64,000 bases of DNA, from contig JAUYRZ010000053.1 of the NCBI GenBank assembly GCA_030695565.1, positions 54,283-118,282 on the forward strand. The letters are read 5' to 3'. Position 1 is the first letter of the stretch. Each line of letters opens with the position of its first letter. The stretch comes from Archangium sp. GTDB taxonomy: Bacteria; Myxococcota; Myxococcia; Myxococcales; Myxococcaceae. Below, piece after piece: positions 8,746 to 17,056 of this stretch. Position numbers and translations under genes: made by a program. The notes beneath the pieces are model-generated. The model had not been told where the DNA came from. It was given only the letters and a program-made list of their open reading frames with translations, and searched no databases.

Positions 8746-9627
8746 ATGGGTTACGGGTCGTACAGCTACGAAGCGCATCAGGCGATCACCACCAGCCGCG
8801 CGGGCCAGTCGGCCGCCGCGGTCTTCAAGGGCACGGTGGTCGACCCGAAGATGGATCCGAAGGGCGTGAAGTACCGCGAGTCGCGCGACAGCAAGGACAA
8901 CCCCGACTCCCTGGGCATCGTCTTCGCGCTCGACATCAGCGGCTCGATGGCCAGCATTCCCGTCGACATCGCCACCAAGCAGCTGCCTGGCTTCATGAAG
9001 TTGCTCACCGACGCGAAGGTGGCGAGCCCGCAAGTGCTCTTCGCGGCGTTGACCGACGTGTCGGGCGATGGACGGCCGCTGCAGGTCGGCCAGTTCGAGA
9101 CCACCGCCGAGCTGATGGATCGTTGGCTCACCAAGTGTTCGCTCAAGGGCGGCGGCGACGAGCTCTACGAGCTGGCGTTCCACTTCTTCGCGCGCCACGT
9201 CGCGATGGACTGCTGGGAGAAGCGTCAGCGCAAGGGCTACCTCTTCATGACGGGCGACGAGCCCTCCAACACCACGCTCACCGGTGCGTTGGTGAAGAAG
9301 TGGATCGGCACCGACGTGCAAGACATGGCGCTCGACGCGGTGATCACCGACGTGCGGCGCACGTTCCACCCGTTCTTCATCGCGCCTGATCGCAAGCGTG
9401 GTGCGGGCGTCTCTGCTTTCTGGACGCCCTACCTTCGCGAGTCGTTCATCGTGCTCGATGATCCCGCCGACACCTGCGCGGCCGCGGCCGGCCTGGTCGC
9501 GCTGGGGGAAGGCGCCGTGTCGGGGCTCGCTCAGCTCGAAGCCAGCCTCACCAAGTCAGGCAATACGCGCGCGAAGCAGGTGACCGAAGCGCTGCGGCCC
9601 TGGGCCACGGCCAACGGGAAGGCGTGA
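8746..9627 (+). CDS. vWA-domain protein, copy 1 (cassette gene 2)
   Basis: A 293-residue cytoplasmic protein with no signal peptide. It opens with the conserved tag MGYGSYSYEAHQA. A von Willebrand A domain follows, with the metal-binding MIDAS motif DISGSM at residues 63-68, a QVGQFE block, and a GYLFMTGDE strand. A strong AAGGAG Shine-Dalgarno lies ahead of the ATG. It is a paralogue of the next gene, aligned from the first residue through the MIDAS motif at the same position. vWA proteins usually present ligands or assemble complexes with kinases or AAA+ ATPases; here the adjacent partner is a pseudokinase. The family function is unknown to me. Confidence 0.85.
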   Translation: MGYGSYSYEAHQAITTSRAGQSAAAVFKGTVVDPKMDPKGVKYRESRDSKDNPDSLGIVFALDISGSMASIPVDIATKQLPGFMKLLTDAKVASPQVLFAALTDVSGDGRPLQVGQFETTAELMDRWLTKCSLKGGGDELYELAFHFFARHVAMDCWEKRQRKGYLFMTGDEPSNTTLTGALVKKWIGTDVQDMALDAVITDVRRTFHPFFIAPDRKRGAGVSAFWTPYLRESFIVLDDPADTCAAAAGLVALGEGAVSGLAQLEASLTKSGNTRAKQVTEALRPWATANGKA

Positions 9628-9628
9628 C

Positions 9629-10606
9629 GTGGGGTACGGCGCGTACAGCTACGAAGCCCACGCGGCGCTCACCTCGGTGCGAGCGACGAAGCCCACGCAG
9701 CAGCTCTTCGCGCAGCGCGCCTGCCATCCACTGATGGATCCGCGCGGCGTGGGGCTGCGCGAGTGCCGTGACAGTGCCCAGCACCCGGAGTCGTTGGCCA
9801 TCGCCTTCGCGCTCGACGTCACCGGCTCGATGGGCGCGGTGCCTGAACGGCTCGCGCGGCACGACCTGCCCGGGTTGATGAAGCGCCTGGGGGAGTTCGG
9901 CATTCGGGACCCCCAGGTGTTGTTCATGGCGGTGGGCGATGCATTCGATGATCGCGCGCCGCTCCAGGTCGGTCAGTTCGAGTCGACCGCGGAGCTGATG
10001 GATCAATGGCTCACCTGGTCGTGGCTCGAAGGTGGCGGCGGTGCGGGCAACCGCGAGTCGTACGACCTCGCGCTCTACTTCGCGGCCCGTCACCTCGATC
10101 TGGATTGCCACCGGAAGCGCGGACAGCGCGGGTACCTCTTCCTCACCGGTGATGAGAAGCCGTACAGCCACGTGTCGCGCAAAGCGGTGAAGCAGTGGCT
10201 GGGTGAAGATCTCGAGGTCGACCTTCCGTTGGCCTCAGTGGTGGAAGAAGTGCAGCACGCCTTCGAGCCGTTCTTTCTCATTCCCGATCTCGAACGCCGG
10301 GCGGACTGCGAACGCGCCTGGCGTGACCTGCTCGGCGATCGCGTGGTGTGTCTGGAGAGCCCCGAAGACACCAGCGTGGTGGTGGCAGGCTTGCTGGCCC
10401 TGGGGCAGGGGCTCCACACGCTCGATTCTGTGGCGAAGCAGCTTCGTGATGGTGGCTTCGATGGTCGTCGCGTCGGTCGCGTGGCGCGCGCGTTGATGCC
10501 CTACGCAGCGAGCCTGGGCAAAGACGATGCTCCGAAGCTGACGCTCGAGTCGACGGCCGAGGTGCTCGACGTGTCCGATGCGCCGAGCAGGCTGAAGCGA
10601 GCCTGA
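9629..10606 (+). CDS. vWA-domain protein, copy 2 (cassette gene 3)
   Basis: A 325-residue paralogue of the preceding protein. It starts at a GTG one base after that gene's TGA. It shares the N-terminal tag GYGAYSYEAH, MIDAS motif DVTGSM at 63-68, PLQVGQFESTAELMD and GYLFLTGDE. It differs by a Gly-rich insertion (LEGGGGAGNRESYD), a longer middle section and a C-terminal tail of about 30 residues. The near-zero spacing implies translational coupling and fixed stoichiometry with copy 1, perhaps as a heterodimer (inference). No signal peptide was seen. Confidence 0.85.
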   Translation: MGYGAYSYEAHAALTSVRATKPTQQLFAQRACHPLMDPRGVGLRECRDSAQHPESLAIAFALDVTGSMGAVPERLARHDLPGLMKRLGEFGIRDPQVLFMAVGDAFDDRAPLQVGQFESTAELMDQWLTWSWLEGGGGAGNRESYDLALYFAARHLDLDCHRKRGQRGYLFLTGDEKPYSHVSRKAVKQWLGEDLEVDLPLASVVEEVQHAFEPFFLIPDLERRADCERAWRDLLGDRVVCLESPEDTSVVVAGLLALGQGLHTLDSVAKQLRDGGFDGRRVGRVARALMPYAASLGKDDAPKLTLESTAEVLDVSDAPSRLKRA

Positions 10607-10666
10607 GCTCGCTCTCCCTCTCGCCCGGCGCTTGATTGCGAATGGCAGGTCTGGCGATCTCCGCAC

Positions 10667-11905
10667 ATGAACCCGCGCGCCTTCATCGTGACCGGCCTCG
10701 GCTTTGGCGATTGCGGCAAAGGCACGGTGACCGATGCGCTCACCCGGCGCTTCGATGCCCGCCTCGTGGTGCGCTTCAACGGGGGCGCGCAGGCCGGTCA
10801 CAACGTGGTGCTGCCTGATGGGCGTCACCACACCTTCGCGCAGTTCGGCGCGGGGTCGTTCGTGGAAGGCGTGCGCACCCATCTCGCAGCTCACGTCGTG
10901 GTGCATCCCACCGCGCTCGCGGTCGAAGCCGACTACCTCGCGCGCGCTGGAGTGCCCGACGCGTTCAGTCGACTGACGGCGGATCCACGTTGCCTGGTGA
11001 CGACTCCGTTTCATCAAGCCGCGGGCCGGTTGCGGGAGCGGCTGTCTGGGAACGGCACCTGTGGCGTAGGCGTCGGCGAAACGGTGCGTGATGCGCTGGC
11101 ACACGCGGACGATGCACTGAGGATGGGCGCGCTGCATGGCGCGGCCGACCAGCTCGAACGCATCCGGGTGCGGCTGCTCGAGTCGCTTCCTCAAGATGTA
11201 GCGAAGGACAGTGACTGGTCCATGCTGCAGGACCCTTCGTTGGCGCAGCGCTGGTTGGACGTCGTGCGCGCGTTGCCAGTGCGCCTGGTGACGGATGAAG
11301 AAGTGGCGCGCGCGCATCGCGATCACTCCATCGTCTTCGAGGGAGCGCAGGGGATTCTGCTCGACGAGCATCACGGCTTTCACCCTCACACCACGTGGAG
11401 CACCTGCACCGCGCGCAACGCGCTGCACTGGCTACGCCATTCGCCGCATCAGGTGGAGCGGGTGGGCGTGCTGCGCAGCACGTTGACCCGGCACGGTGCA
11501 GGGCCGCTCCCCTCAGAGTCGAAGGAGCTGCGCTTGCCCGAACCGCACAACGCCAGCGCAGGATGGCAGGGCGCGTTTCGCATCGGTTGGTTCGACCCCA
11601 TTCTGCTGCGCTACGCGATGGCCGCGAACGGCGGAGTCGATTGGCTCGCGCTCACTCACGTCGATCGACGGCAGGACCGTTTCGTCGAGAGTTACGATTT
11701 CAAGTTGGCGACCTTGACCGCTCCTGAAGGTTCGGCCGAGCGGCTCGCTCAACAGACCGCGTTGACTCGTTCGCTCTCGCTCGCGGTGCCAACGCTGGCT
11801 CCGATTCCCGATGGAGATTTCGCCGACTGGGTCGAGCGTGCGCTCAGCGCACCGGTCGGGCTGACGTCGCACGGGCCTACGCACGCCGACAAACGGTGGC
11901 GGTGA
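10667..11905 (+). CDS. Divergent adenylosuccinate-synthetase-like enzyme (cassette gene 4)
   Basis: A 412-residue PurA-superfamily protein. The P-loop/catalytic region is GLGFGDCGKGT (PurA: G.QWGDEGKGK), so the catalytic Asp is kept but the next Glu is Cys. The catalytic His segment is GAQAGHN (PurA: GHNAGHT). FEGAQGILLD, RHGAGPLPSE and a C-terminal SHGPTHADK (PurA: STGPDRTE) are recognisable. The Arg-rich aspartate-binding loop GRRRRTGW of PurA reads GAFRIGW here, so the amino-acid co-substrate may differ or be absent. The TTWSTCTARNAL stretch is also unlike the canonical SSNTTAGG. This is unlikely to be the housekeeping purA. It lies 60 bases after the second vWA gene on the same strand. 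It probably makes a modified purine nucleotide or related product (inference). Confidence 0.8.
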   Translation: MNPRAFIVTGLGFGDCGKGTVTDALTRRFDARLVVRFNGGAQAGHNVVLPDGRHHTFAQFGAGSFVEGVRTHLAAHVVVHPTALAVEADYLARAGVPDAFSRLTADPRCLVTTPFHQAAGRLRERLSGNGTCGVGVGETVRDALAHADDALRMGALHGAADQLERIRVRLLESLPQDVAKDSDWSMLQDPSLAQRWLDVVRALPVRLVTDEEVARAHRDHSIVFEGAQGILLDEHHGFHPHTTWSTCTARNALHWLRHSPHQVERVGVLRSTLTRHGAGPLPSESKELRLPEPHNASAGWQGAFRIGWFDPILLRYAMAANGGVDWLALTHVDRRQDRFVESYDFKLATLTAPEGSAERLAQQTALTRSLSLAVPTLAPIPDGDFADWVERALSAPVGLTSHGPTHADKRWR

Positions 11906-11906
11906 G

Positions 11907-12320
11907 TCACTTCGGGATCGATGGGTCGAACGGATCGAGATCCATGGCGAGCTTCTCCGCCTTCTTCCCCTCGGCATCGCGGCGCAGCTCGTACAGCACT
12001 TACGCTCGCATGATGTGGACACGCGCTCTCCGGGGACGCTGAGCGAACGAGCGCTGCGGGGAACCGGCGCAGCCTCGCCAGAACGTGCGCCTTCTCGTGG
12101 AGGTCCCCCCTCCGAACTCGAGCTGACACTCGGCGTCTGACATGGCCTGCAGGCCTTCGAGCGCGGTCACCAGCTCGACGAAGCGTCGCTCGAAGAGCAT
12201 TCGGCGCAACACCAGCTTGTTCGCGGTTCGGGCTCGTCGGAGCCGATCAGGGGGATCGGCGGCGAACGGAGCACCCGTAAATGCAACCAGCAGAATCAAC
12301 GCCCGACCCCGTATCGCCAT
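11907..12320 (-). pseudogene. Interrupted small secreted-protein gene
   Basis: An ATG at 12320 opens a frame with a signal peptide (RALILLVAFTGAPFA) and plausible coding sequence to about residue 68. It then passes through a run of G residues (about 12103-12110) into Arg-rich text and hits TAA at 12000-12002. Immediately after this stop, in the same frame, a convincing protein end continues (VLYELRRDAEGKKAEKLAMD...) to a TGA at 11907-11909. The frame after the G-run reads better one base shifted (GDLHEKAHVLARLRRF). The gene therefore appears broken by a nonsense codon and probably compensating frameshifts, or by sequencing errors. The intact product would be a short exported protein of unknown role. 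Confidence 0.5.
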
Positions 12321-12366
12321 GGCCCGACGACACGAGAGTTCGTTACCAGGTTGGCCCTTCACTCCG

Positions 12367-13503
12367 TTAGCGCGTGGTGGTGAATCGCGTCGTCCACCGC
12401 TGGCTGGTTCCGGGCATCGTGATCTCGACGCGGCACTCACCAGCAGAGAGGACTTTCGCCACGGGCACGTCAGCGCCTGAACGTTCACCTTCGGAGAGCG
12501 GCGCGCACTGCGCAGGCGTCGAGGACACAGCCTGGAACCACTCGGCCGGAACCGGCGCGCAGAGCCGGCCCTGGCTCGTCTGCACCGCACTCACGCGCAC
12601 GTCGACCGAGTTGAACTCCTCGGGGTTCCAGAGCAGGTACGACCGATCGTCGACGAGCGGCTCCGAGACGTTGCCCTTCGAGGCCGCCTTGCGAAGGAAG
12701 AGCTCGGCTTGCACCGAGTTCACCGTCTCCGGGCCCACCACCTCGAACGAACTCAGTCCTCGTACGGGCAAGCTGGTGTTCACCGAGATCGACACCTGCC
12801 CCGGAGCCGCCATCACTTCGCGGCCACTGAGCGTGAGCGTTCCCTTCGAGCGCAGCGTCACCTCGAGCGGCGTGGGCGCGTTTGCCGCCGAGAACTGCTG
12901 GCCCGCTGCGTTGACCAGGTGCGCGCGCGGAACCCAGAGCGCGCTGTTCGCTGGCAACACGACCTGCGTCTCACACTCGGGCCAACGCTGATGAAGCTGA
13001 TCCACCAGCACCGAGACCGCGCGGTGCACCCGCAGCGTGAGGCGATGCTGGAGCGGGACCGTGGTCAGCGCGCTGCCGGCGAGGGCCGTGCAGCTCTGTG
13101 TGTCCACCGCGCCTGACAGCAGCACCGAGACCGTGCCTTCCGCGACGAGGCCCACGTGCAGTCGACCCGCTTCGAGCGACACGGTCGCAGCCGTGCCTTC
13201 GACCGAGACGAGGCTCGTCCACGTGAGGCTGCCGTAGTCGAACCGGCACCCAGCGCCCATCGCGTAGCCCCCCGTAGGCTGCAGCACCACGTCGCGCGGG
13301 TACTCGTCACCCAGCGCGTACGTCACCTCAGTGAGCTCGCTGGCCTGACCCGCATCGAACTCCGCGTAAGCGATGACCTCGGTGGAGGCCGCGTACTCCG
13401 CGGGGAAGACGAGCTCCGGCTCGACGGGCCCAGGCGGAACCGGAGGAAGGGGCGCACCACATGCAGCGAGGGTGAGGCAGGCGACGAGTCCGTAGGTCCG
13501 CAT
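12367..13503 (-). CDS. Predicted lipoprotein, unknown function
   Basis: A 378-residue protein. The start at 13503 gives a lipoprotein signal (MRTYGLVACLTLAACG, lipobox LAAC) followed by a Pro-rich linker. The body is beta-rich, with Ser/Thr/Val strands and a few Cys (CRFDYG, SCTALAG, PECETQ, CAPVP), and no catalytic motif. It resembles the many long surface lipoproteins of myxobacteria without known function. It is transcribed away from the M50 protease gene promoter in the same direction as that gene, with 76 bases between them. Confidence 0.7.
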   Translation of the reverse strand: MRTYGLVACLTLAACGAPLPPVPPGPVEPELVFPAEYAASTEVIAYAEFDAGQASELTEVTYALGDEYPRDVVLQPTGGYAMGAGCRFDYGSLTWTSLVSVEGTAATVSLEAGRLHVGLVAEGTVSVLLSGAVDTQSCTALAGSALTTVPLQHRLTLRVHRAVSVLVDQLHQRWPECETQVVLPANSALWVPRAHLVNAAGQQFSAANAPTPLEVTLRSKGTLTLSGREVMAAPGQVSISVNTSLPVRGLSSFEVVGPETVNSVQAELFLRKAASKGNVSEPLVDDRSYLLWNPEEFNSVDVRVSAVQTSQGRLCAPVPAEWFQAVSSTPAQCAPLSEGERSGADVPVAKVLSAGECRVEITMPGTSQRWTTRFTTTR

Positions 13504-13579
13504 GACCACTTGATAGCGACGGAACCCCTGTGTGGAAATGCCCGGCCCTGCACGCACCCCGTGCAAATGTGCACAGGGA

Positions 13580-14845
13580 CTACAGCAGCGCCTGCACCTC
13601 GGGCCGGTTTCTCACCTGCGCGAGATCTTCGTCGGTGCGAATCTGCGCGAGCCCGCCGTAGCCCAACGCCTTCGCCTTCTGCAGCGCGGTGACTGCATCT
13701 TCCAACCGGCCCAGGTGACACAGGCAGCACGCCTCGTTGTACGCGTGCACGCCATCACCGGTGCGAATGCGCTCGCTGGTGCACAGCTCGAGCGCCTGCG
13801 CATACGCGCCTGCTTCGAACAACCGGGTCGACGCGCTGCCTGCGAGCTCGACGTGTCGACGAGCAAGCGCCACCGCGTCGTCGAAACGCTCCTTGGCGAT
13901 CAACGCGGCGAGCAACAACGGCCGCTCGTTCTCCGTGCCCGCGGGCGACGTCTCGAGCAGCTGAATCACCTTGTCCACGTCGTTCTCAGTCGCAGCGAGC
14001 CGGGCCTGCAGCGAGATCGACGGCGTGGCGCCCGTCATGGTGTTCACCGCGCGGCGTGCTCCCGCGAAGTCGCCCTTGCGCAGGCGAACCCAGGCCAGTT
14101 CTTCAGTCAGCTTCGCGCGCTGCTGCGGGTCGACCACGCTCATCAACGCGAACTGCAGCCGCTTCTCGTCGTCTTCACTCTGCACCGCGGTGACCGGCGG
14201 CGGACCCTGACCGGCGAGGTTCCACCGGCCGTAGCCCTGGAACAGCCCCATCGCGCCGAAGTACCCGAGGAGAATCGAACGCTGCGAGACAGCGAGCGCG
14301 ATGATCAACCCGCCGCCCACGATGCTGAAGAGCGCCACGACGCGATCACGCCGCTTGCCGGTGGCCCAGTGCAGGCCCGAGTCGAGCACGTGCCCGCCGT
14401 CCCACGGGAGGATCGGCAACAGGTTGATGATCGACCAGCCGATGTTGATCCACACCGCGTCTGAGAGCGCCATCTGGAGATCGGCGTTGGGCGAGGTGAT
14501 GAAGTGCCGTGCGGCGAGCGCGATGAAGCCAAGCGTCAACCCGGCGCCCGGGCCTGCGAGGGTGATGAAGAAGCTCTGCCTCGGGGTGGGCCGCGCGCTC
14601 TCGGGATAGCTGGTGTGACCGCCCAGGCCGTGCAGCGTGATCGACGGAGGGAACCCGTACGCCCGCATCGCCAGCGCGTGCCCGAACTCGTGCAGCATCA
14701 CGCCGAGAAAGACGAGCACGCTCCAGATGACCGCGCCGCGCAGGTCGCGCGTCTGCAGCGCGAAGAGCGGAATGATGAAGAACCACGGCTCGATGCGCAC
14801 CGGGATACCGAGAAGCGAGAACTGAAGTCCGGAGCGTTCAGACAT
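13580..14845 (-). CDS. M50 (site-2 protease type) membrane metalloprotease with TPR-like tail
   Basis: A 421-residue protein. The zinc motif HEFGH is at residues 52-56 inside the second membrane segment, and the partner motif NLLPILPWDGGHV follows near 141-153. Together they define an intramembrane rhomboid-unrelated S2P/SpoIVFB-type peptidase. About six hydrophobic helices span residues 20-215. After about residue 225 the protein is soluble and helical with tetratricopeptide-like pairs (LARRHVELAG..., AYNEACCLCHLGRLEDA). The tail may recruit substrate or a regulator. It is divergent from the AtoE-type transporter with 56 bases between them. The substrate cannot be told; related enzymes cut membrane-bound anti-sigma factors. 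Confidence 0.88.
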   Translation of the reverse strand: MSERSGLQFSLLGIPVRIEPWFFIIPLFALQTRDLRGAVIWSVLVFLGVMLHEFGHALAMRAYGFPPSITLHGLGGHTSYPESARPTPRQSFFITLAGPGAGLTLGFIALAARHFITSPNADLQMALSDAVWINIGWSIINLLPILPWDGGHVLDSGLHWATGKRRDRVVALFSIVGGGLIIALAVSQRSILLGYFGAMGLFQGYGRWNLAGQGPPPVTAVQSEDDEKRLQFALMSVVDPQQRAKLTEELAWVRLRKGDFAGARRAVNTMTGATPSISLQARLAATENDVDKVIQLLETSPAGTENERPLLLAALIAKERFDDAVALARRHVELAGSASTRLFEAGAYAQALELCTSERIRTGDGVHAYNEACCLCHLGRLEDAVTALQKAKALGYGGLAQIRTDEDLAQVRNRPEVQALL

Positions 14846-14901
14846 GGGGGCCCACTCGTAACCGGCTCAGGGCGCCAGAACTACCGTAAGAGGGGCAGGG
14901 C

Positions 14902-16350
14902 ATGACTGAACCTGCTGAACAGCCCGAGGGTGCGCTCGCACGCGTGGCGGCTCGTTTCACCGGTTGGGCCGAGCGGTGGATTCCCGACGCGTTCGTCTTC
15001 GCGCTGCTCGCGACGGTGATCGTGGTGCTCGCTTCGTTCGGCAAACTGGTCTCCGAGAGGAGCGTGGCCAGCGCCGCGAACGAGGTCGTCACCATCTGGG
15101 GCCAGGGCTTCTGGGAGCTGATCCCCTTCACCCTGCAGATGGCGCTCGTGATCATCACCGGCTCGGTCGTCGCCACCACGCGGCCGGTGTACCGGTTGAT
15201 CGTCGCGCTCGCTTCCGTGGCCATCACGCCGCGCGCTGCCGTCGCCTGGGTCGCGTTCTTGGCGATGGTCTCGAGCTGGTTCAATTGGGGTTTCTCTCTC
15301 ATCTTCAGCGCGATGCTGGCGCGCGAGGTGGCGCGGCGGGTTCCGTCGGTCGACTACCGGGCGGTCTGCGCGAGCGCGTTCCTCGGGCTGGGCAGCATCT
15401 GGGCGCAGGGGCTCTCGGGCAGCGCGGCGTTGCAGATGGCCACTCCGGCGTCGTTGCAGCCGGCCATTCGCAGCATCGTGGCGGGCGCCTCGAATCAGGT
15501 GCCGGGCGGCGTCATCCCGCTCACCAGCACCATCTTCCTCTGGCAGTCACTGCTCTGCGTGGTGATCGAGATCATCGTGGTGACCACGTTGATGTACTTC
15601 GCCGCGCCCACCGCCTCGCGCGCGAAGACGGCGCAGATGTTCGGCATCGATCTGGGCCTCTCTCCGCTCGACGCAGAAGCGCTGCGGGGCCGCGGTACAC
15701 CCGGCGAGTGGCTGGAGTACCGGCCGCACCTCTCGGTGTTCTTCGTGCTGCTCGCGGGCGGGTACCTGGTCTCGACCTTCGCCACCTCGGCCGATCCACT
15801 CAACGCGCTCAACCTGAACACGCTCAACCTGGGCTTCCTCACTTTGGGCGTGGCACTGCACGGAACTCCGGCCCGTTTGATGCGCGCCGTGAAAGAGGCC
15901 ACCCCGGGCGTGTGGGGCGTGATCCTCCAGTTTCCGCTCTACGCAGGGCTCGCGGCGTTGATCGTGAAGACACACCTGAACGAGACCATCGCGGGCTTCT
16001 TCGTCTCGCTCTCCACCAGGGAGACCTACCCCGCGCTGGTGGCGATCTACTCCGCGGTGCTCGGCGTGTTCGTGCCCAGCGGCGGCAGCAAGTGGGTGAT
16101 CGAAGCGCCGTACGTGATGGCCGCCGCGCACGACTTGAAGGTGCACCTCGGGTGGATGGTGGCCGTCTACGATCTCGGTGAGGCGCTCGCGAACCTGGTG
16201 CAGCCGTTCTGGATGCTGCCGGTGCTGGGGCTGTTCGGCCTCAAGGCGCGCGACGTGATGGGCTACACGTTCCTGGTCTTCCTCGTGCTGACGCCGCTGG
16301 TCCTCGTGCTGGTCACCGTCCTGTCGCTCACCCTTCCTTACCCGCTGTAA
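14902..16350 (+). CDS. atoE: AtoE-family short-chain fatty acid transporter
   Basis: A 482-residue integral membrane protein with about 12 hydrophobic helices. It has the family features WAERWIPDAFVFALLATVIV near the start, GQGFWELIPFTLQMALVI, SSWFNWGFSLIFSAMLA and a C-terminal FVPSGGSKWVIEAPY. These match the AtoE group thought to import short-chain fatty acids such as acetoacetate or butyrate. The length agrees with the family. No degradation genes sit beside it, so the physiological substrate is open. Confidence 0.85.
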   Translation: MTEPAEQPEGALARVAARFTGWAERWIPDAFVFALLATVIVVLASFGKLVSERSVASAANEVVTIWGQGFWELIPFTLQMALVIITGSVVATTRPVYRLIVALASVAITPRAAVAWVAFLAMVSSWFNWGFSLIFSAMLAREVARRVPSVDYRAVCASAFLGLGSIWAQGLSGSAALQMATPASLQPAIRSIVAGASNQVPGGVIPLTSTIFLWQSLLCVVIEIIVVTTLMYFAAPTASRAKTAQMFGIDLGLSPLDAEALRGRGTPGEWLEYRPHLSVFFVLLAGGYLVSTFATSADPLNALNLNTLNLGFLTLGVALHGTPARLMRAVKEATPGVWGVILQFPLYAGLAALIVKTHLNETIAGFFVSLSTRETYPALVAIYSAVLGVFVPSGGSKWVIEAPYVMAAAHDLKVHLGWMVAVYDLGEALANLVQPFWMLPVLGLFGLKARDVMGYTFLVFLVLTPLVLVLVTVLSLTLPYPL

Positions 16351-16427
16351 TTCCCAGCCGAAAAATTGCCCCCGGGGAGGCGCGCGCGACACTCCTGTGA
16401 CTGCCTGTTGCAGCGCGGAGGATCGCC

Positions 16428-17009
16428 ATGGCCTTTGACGTCGTGATGTTCGGTTCGTTGTCGATTCCGGAGCGCAACCTGGAGGACTGGCTCGCCAGTC
16501 CGGTCGATCTGTCGGAGTACCCGTGGCTCGACGAGGTCGGTGGCGCCGACGTCACCCACGACACGCCCGAAGGGCTGCTCAGCTTCCTCGGCGAGGTGGC
16601 GTGTGCACCGCACGAGCTCTTTCAGGTCACGCTGCTCGAGGGCCAGCTCACCGTCGAGTGTTACGCGTCGGAAGACACCTTTCGCAGCACCAGCCAGGCG
16701 CTCGCGTTGCTCTTCGCTTCGTCGGCGGCGTTCGGTGGGCTGGGCGAACTTTGTTACTCGGGGTACCAGGGCATCCGCTTCGGTGAGCGGCTGCTGGTGC
16801 GCGGCGGGCGGGGCACCTTCACGCGGGTCAATGGTCTGGAGCTGGCCAGGCTCGAGCAGCAGAAGGCCTTCGTGGCGCTCGACGCGAAGATTCACGAACG
16901 GTTCGACTCGTTGGTGGGGCGAACGGTCACCACCGATCTGCGGCGCTCGAAGTGGATCATTCACCCGTTCACCGGCCGCAAGGTGCGCGTGGCGGATGAC
17001 GCGAGGTAG
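16428..17009 (+). CDS. Conserved hypothetical protein
   Basis: A 193-residue soluble protein with no signal peptide. It starts MAFDVVMFGSLSIPERN after a GGAGG Shine-Dalgarno. It contains an acidic first half, a central SSAAFGGLGELCYSGYQGIRFGE region and a basic end. I do not recognise the family. The composition and codon use look like those of its neighbours, so the gene is real. A family A hairpin follows its stop and may terminate transcription. Confidence 0.65.
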   Translation: MAFDVVMFGSLSIPERNLEDWLASPVDLSEYPWLDEVGGADVTHDTPEGLLSFLGEVACAPHELFQVTLLEGQLTVECYASEDTFRSTSQALALLFASSAAFGGLGELCYSGYQGIRFGERLLVRGGRGTFTRVNGLELARLEQQKAFVALDAKIHERFDSLVGRTVTTDLRRSKWIIHPFTGRKVRVADDAR

Positions 17010-17010
17010 G

Positions 17011-17051
17011 CCCCTCACCCCGACCCTCTCCCCGCTTCGCAGGGAGAGGGA
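17011..17051. repeat. Family A hairpin repeat (copy 1)
   Basis: It has the CCCTCACCC block followed by CCCTCTCCCC, a CGCTTCGCA loop and a GGGAGAGGG arm. It sits between two convergent genes and could serve as a terminator for both. Confidence 0.8.
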
Positions 17052-17056
17052 GAACG

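Noticed and set aside
10667..11905. Housekeeping purA or phage-type purZ
   Set aside because: The aspartate loop and C-terminal motif differ from PurA, and the catalytic Asp that PurZ is reported to replace is retained, so neither name fits.
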